DNA from: Selenomonas sp. TAMA-11512
GTDB lineage: Bacteria > Bacillota > Negativicutes > Selenomonadales > Selenomonadaceae
Reading direction: 5' to 3'
Assembly (NCBI RefSeq): GCF_037076525.1
Contig: NZ_AP029018.1
Coordinates: forward strand, 372,001 to 436,000
DNA: 64,000 nt
Shown: positions 61,813 to 64,000 of the stretch, in pieces
Layout of the letters: each line of letters starts with the position of its first letter
Numbering within the stretch: the stretch's first letter is position 1
Made by a program: the position numbers and the translations under genes
Notes under the pieces: model-generated
What the model was told of the DNA's origin: nothing
Databases searched by the model: none
What the model saw: the letters and a program-made list of their open reading frames with translations, nothing else

Positions 61813-62024
61813 ACAAGTAATAATTGCTCTTATTGTATAATGAAGGCGGAACAAAAATCAAGAAAAAATTCTCTTTCTTCTTGTTTCATATTGTTTGAGT
61901 GAAGGATGTGGTGTACAGCGCCTTTAAAATACGCGCTTGACGATATCTTCACCATGTCCCTTCCTCCGTACGGAGAGTACAACCCGGGGCAGCGGGACAG
62001 TCGGCGGCGCTGCAGGTCTCCGCA

Positions 62025-62053
62025 TTGACCCTGTGCACTTCTTATGATAAAAT
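62025..62053 (+). promoter_or_regulatory. promoter of metA
   Basis: TTGACC (62025-62030), 17 bp, TAAAAT (62048-62053), 37 bp before the start. No SAM riboswitch or T-box sequence is visible in this short leader. Confidence 0.65.
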
Positions 62054-62089
62054 ACTGCTCATATTTCAGAAAGAAAACGAGGAGACATC

Positions 62090-63046
62090 ATGCCGATTAA
62101 ATTACCGAGCAACTTGCCGGCAGCGAAGATTTTGGAGCAGGAAAACATCTTCGTCATGGATGCGGATCGAGCCTACGCACAGGATATTCGCCCCCTGCGG
62201 CTGCTCATTTTGAATCTGATGCCGAACAAATCGGTAACGGAGACACAGCTTATGCGCCTTTTGGGGAATACGCCGCTGCAGATCGAAGTGGACTTCATCT
62301 ATACGGAATCCTATATCCCGTCGCACACTTCGTCCGAGTATCTTGCCGAGTTCTACGGCACCTTCGCCGAGGTGCGCCACAAAAAGTACGACGGCTTCCT
62401 GATCACGGGAGCGCCTGTCGAGCAGATGGCGTTTGAAGAGGTGGCGTACTGGGACGAGGTCGCCGAGATCATGGAGTGGTCAAAGACGCATGCCTATTCG
62501 TCCTTCCACATATGCTGGGGCGCGCAGGCGGGGCTCTACTATCACTACGGCATCAACAAGCGCGATACGGGCTCGAAGATCTTCGGCGTCTATCGGCACC
62601 ATCTCTGCGTTGAGCACGAGAAGCTCTTCCGCGGCTTCGATGACGTCTTCTATGTGCCGCACTCCCGTCACACCGAGTTCACGAAGGAAGATGTGGAAAA
62701 GGTCAAGGACCTCACGATTCTCTCCGAGGCCGAGGGCAGGGCGGGCATGTACGCGATTGCCGACCTCAAGCGCCGCCAGTTCTTCATCACGGGACATGCG
62801 GAGTACGATCCGCTGTCGCTAAAGGCGGAATACGACCGCGACGTGGCTGCGGGACTTTCCATTGAGATACCGCAGAACTACTATCCGGACGACGACCCAA
62901 CGAAGATGCCCGTCGTGCGCTGGCGTTCCGTCGCGAATCTTCTTTTCGCGAACTGGCTCAACTACTACGTCTATCAGGAGACGCCATACGAACTGGATTC
63001 TCTCTATAACGACCCGGATCGCTTCACGGACGGCAGCGGGATTTAG
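62090..63046 (+). CDS. metAA: homoserine O-acetyltransferase (MetA family)
   Basis: A 318-residue enzyme that acylates homoserine in methionine synthesis. The MetA core [20 protein letters not shown], the nucleophile in [16 protein letters not shown] (Cys about 142), and the catalytic His/Glu in [10 protein letters not shown] are intact. Residue 111, in TGAPVEQ, is Glu; in this family Glu111 goes with acetyl-CoA use and Gly with succinyl-CoA. ACGAGGAGACATC precedes the ATG. It is alone on its transcript. Confidence 0.95.
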   Translation: MPIKLPSNLPAAKILEQENIFVMDADRAYAQDIRPLRLLILNLMPNKSVTETQLMRLLGNTPLQIEVDFIYTESYIPSHTSSEYLAEFYGTFAEVRHKKYDGFLITGAPVEQMAFEEVAYWDEVAEIMEWSKTHAYSSFHICWGAQAGLYYHYGINKRDTGSKIFGVYRHHLCVEHEKLFRGFDDVFYVPHSRHTEFTKEDVEKVKDLTILSEAEGRAGMYAIADLKRRQFFITGHAEYDPLSLKAEYDRDVAAGLSIEIPQNYYPDDDPTKMPVVRWRSVANLLFANWLNYYVYQETPYELDSLYNDPDRFTDGSGI

Positions 63047-63052
63047 CACACC

Positions 63053-63078
63053 GACTTCATTTATCAGCGATTCCTTAA
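63053..63078. repeat. half copy of the dispersed inverted-repeat element
   Basis: GACTTCATTTATCAGCGATTCCTTAA matches one end of the copies at 9581, 24318 and 27301 (in two parts: GACTTCATTTATCAGCG, ATTCCTTAA). It starts seven bases after the metA stop. The left half is missing. Confidence 0.7.
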
Positions 63079-63188
63079 TGGATATGTAATGCACACACGG
63101 CAGGAAAATCGGGAAAGAGAAAAAACATATAAATACAGGGATAGAATCGAAAGCAAATCGGAATAAGAGCGTGAGAAAGGACAGAAAT

Positions 63189-63860
63189 ATGAAGCGATTA
63201 CTGGCGGCAGCGCTTGCCGCCGCAGCCTTTTGGAGTATGGGGACAGCAAGTGAAGCGGCGCCTGTGGTGCCCGAGCATATATTTGAGTGGGTGCAGTCCT
63301 CCGCCCGCACGGGATATTTTTTCAACCGGCAGGAGATCGCCTACGGTGTCGATGAGGAAGGCTTTGTCAACTTCGACGAGCTCATCGTTCCGACACTGGA
63401 GGTCTACGACGCCGTACAGATTCAGGACGTCGTGCAGAAGCGCCGCTGGCGCGGAGAATCCCTGCAAGGGTACAACAACCTCGTCGGCGCGGCGACGTAT
63501 CTCTCCTTTGACATGGTAAAGGGCACAGTCACGGTCCATGAGGAGGATGACCTGGATCACACATGGTCGCCGCTGACACGCACGTATCCGAAGACGGAGA
63601 TCGTCATCGCGGCGCTTCCGGAGAAGAGCTTTAACCGTCGATTCTACGAAGCCATTCTGGCCTATGAGAAGGAAAACAGAGAGTTGATTCTCTCGCATAC
63701 GACGGGCGTCGTCCGTGAAGCCGACAAGAAGAGACTCACGAAGGAGGAAGTGCCGGAGGAGAACCCGAAGGAGCGTAAGAAGAAAGAGAAGAAGGAAGTC
63801 GAGCAAAAGCCGCGGCATATCGTGAAGCTCTTAGGCTCTGCCGGAAACGAGACAAAGTGA
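63189..63860 (+). CDS. secreted hypothetical protein
   Basis: A 223-residue exported protein. The signal peptide MKRLLAAALAAAAFWSMGTA ends near ASEAAP. The mature part (about 25-165) has no family I recognise; it contains VQSSARTGYFFNRQEIAYG and EVYDAVQIQDVVQKRRWRGE. The C-terminal 60 residues are highly charged (KKRLTKEEVPEENPKERKKK). Related secreted proteins in this group often begin with similar VPE-x-I-FxWVQSS sequences, but this is an impression. The ATG at 63189 follows GAAAGGA. Confidence 0.8.
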   Translation: MKRLLAAALAAAAFWSMGTASEAAPVVPEHIFEWVQSSARTGYFFNRQEIAYGVDEEGFVNFDELIVPTLEVYDAVQIQDVVQKRRWRGESLQGYNNLVGAATYLSFDMVKGTVTVHEEDDLDHTWSPLTRTYPKTEIVIAALPEKSFNRRFYEAILAYEKENRELILSHTTGVVREADKKRLTKEEVPEENPKERKKKEKKEVEQKPRHIVKLLGSAGNETK

Positions 63861-63866
63861 TGTCGC

Positions 63867-64000
63867 ATGAAAAAGCCGCAAAGCCATAGCGTCCCGCCTC
63901 GGCTTGTCACACTTGCCAGGACTGCGAAAAACACACATAGGCTATCTCGAGAGGAGCTCACCGAGCTGCTCTCTTCGCCTTGTGCGGAGGAGCTTTTGGC
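63867..64000 (+). CDS. N-terminus of a probable radical SAM protein (HydE/BioB-like), cut by window end
   Basis: The frame ATG at 63867 is open to the end and reads MKKPQSHSVPPRLVTLARTA followed by THRLSREELTELLSS and AEELL. LSREELTxLL....AEELL is the common start of HydE and BioB-type radical SAM enzymes, before the CxxxCxxC motif, which lies beyond the window. The ribosome binding site is weak. It starts seven bases after the preceding gene. Confidence 0.5.
   Translation, partial: MKKPQSHSVPPRLVTLARTAKNTHRLSREELTELLSSPCAEELL

Overview
The window is chromosomal DNA from a motile member of the Negativicutes, most likely a Selenomonas-like organism. That assignment is inferred from the mixture of features: moderately high G+C with AT-rich sigma-70 type promoters, Firmicutes-type regulation (a T-box leader, a TPP riboswitch, a long-form ribosome hibernation factor, DhaKLM), two chemoreceptors, and a giant YDG-repeat surface adhesin of the kind usually found in Gram-negative envelopes. 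No rRNA or other marker is present, so the genus is not proven.

Layout. 1-5.2 kb is the 3' part of a YDG-repeat adhesin. 5.4-6.5 kb has no convincing gene but has a very good promoter, dense stem-loops and a strong terminator-like hairpin, and reads as a roughly 1 kb structured non-coding RNA. 6.6-9.5 kb holds a glutathione peroxidase, a hypothetical protein, tRNA-Ser(CGA), an NYN-domain protein and a small secreted Cys protein. 9.6-15.1 kb is an insertion-sequence island: two near-identical ISLre2-type elements in opposite orientation, each with its own target duplication, an IS3-type element, and a YefM/YoeB toxin-antitoxin pair whose toxin lost its C-terminal catalytic residues to a nonsense codon.

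15.1-41.4 kb is mostly a plus-strand metabolic region: a TPP-riboswitch-controlled CytX transporter, an EAL-type c-di-GMP protein, trpB, an NhaC antiporter with a pyridoxamine kinase, a radical SAM protein, RarD, dihydroxyacetone kinase (dhaKLM), an amino acid ABC transporter, CspA, HPF, Nudix, ThiE, a DUF362 ferredoxin-like protein, a T-box-controlled pheA-aroF pair, an ArsC/Spx-like protein, a DUF389 membrane protein, an amino-acid-type dCache chemoreceptor and a uracil-DNA-glycosylase-like protein.

41.4-48.8 kb has a nitrilase-AGCS symporter pair diverging from a LysR regulator, bracketed by two identical 42-bp hairpins, then purB-purA, whose promoter is abutted by an IS1202-like element with a 25-27 bp target duplication. 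48.9-49.05 kb is a cluster of DnaA-box-like sites around a large hairpin. 49.2-64 kb holds CYTH and Hsp20 proteins, a second chemoreceptor, a nitroreductase, deoD, tRNA-Val(GAC), an M48 peptidase with TPR-like repeats, an unusual operon (DeoR regulator, LTA-synthase-like sulfatase, PflX-type radical SAM, Memo-AMMECR1 fusion), metA, a secreted hypothetical protein and the start of a probable radical SAM gene.

A small dispersed inverted-repeat element (50 to 166 bp, ends TTAAGGAA..CTGATAAA) occurs at least four times between genes. The candidate large RNA, the DnaA-box cluster, the IS1202-like insertion at purB and the shared palindromic operator are the points most worth following up.
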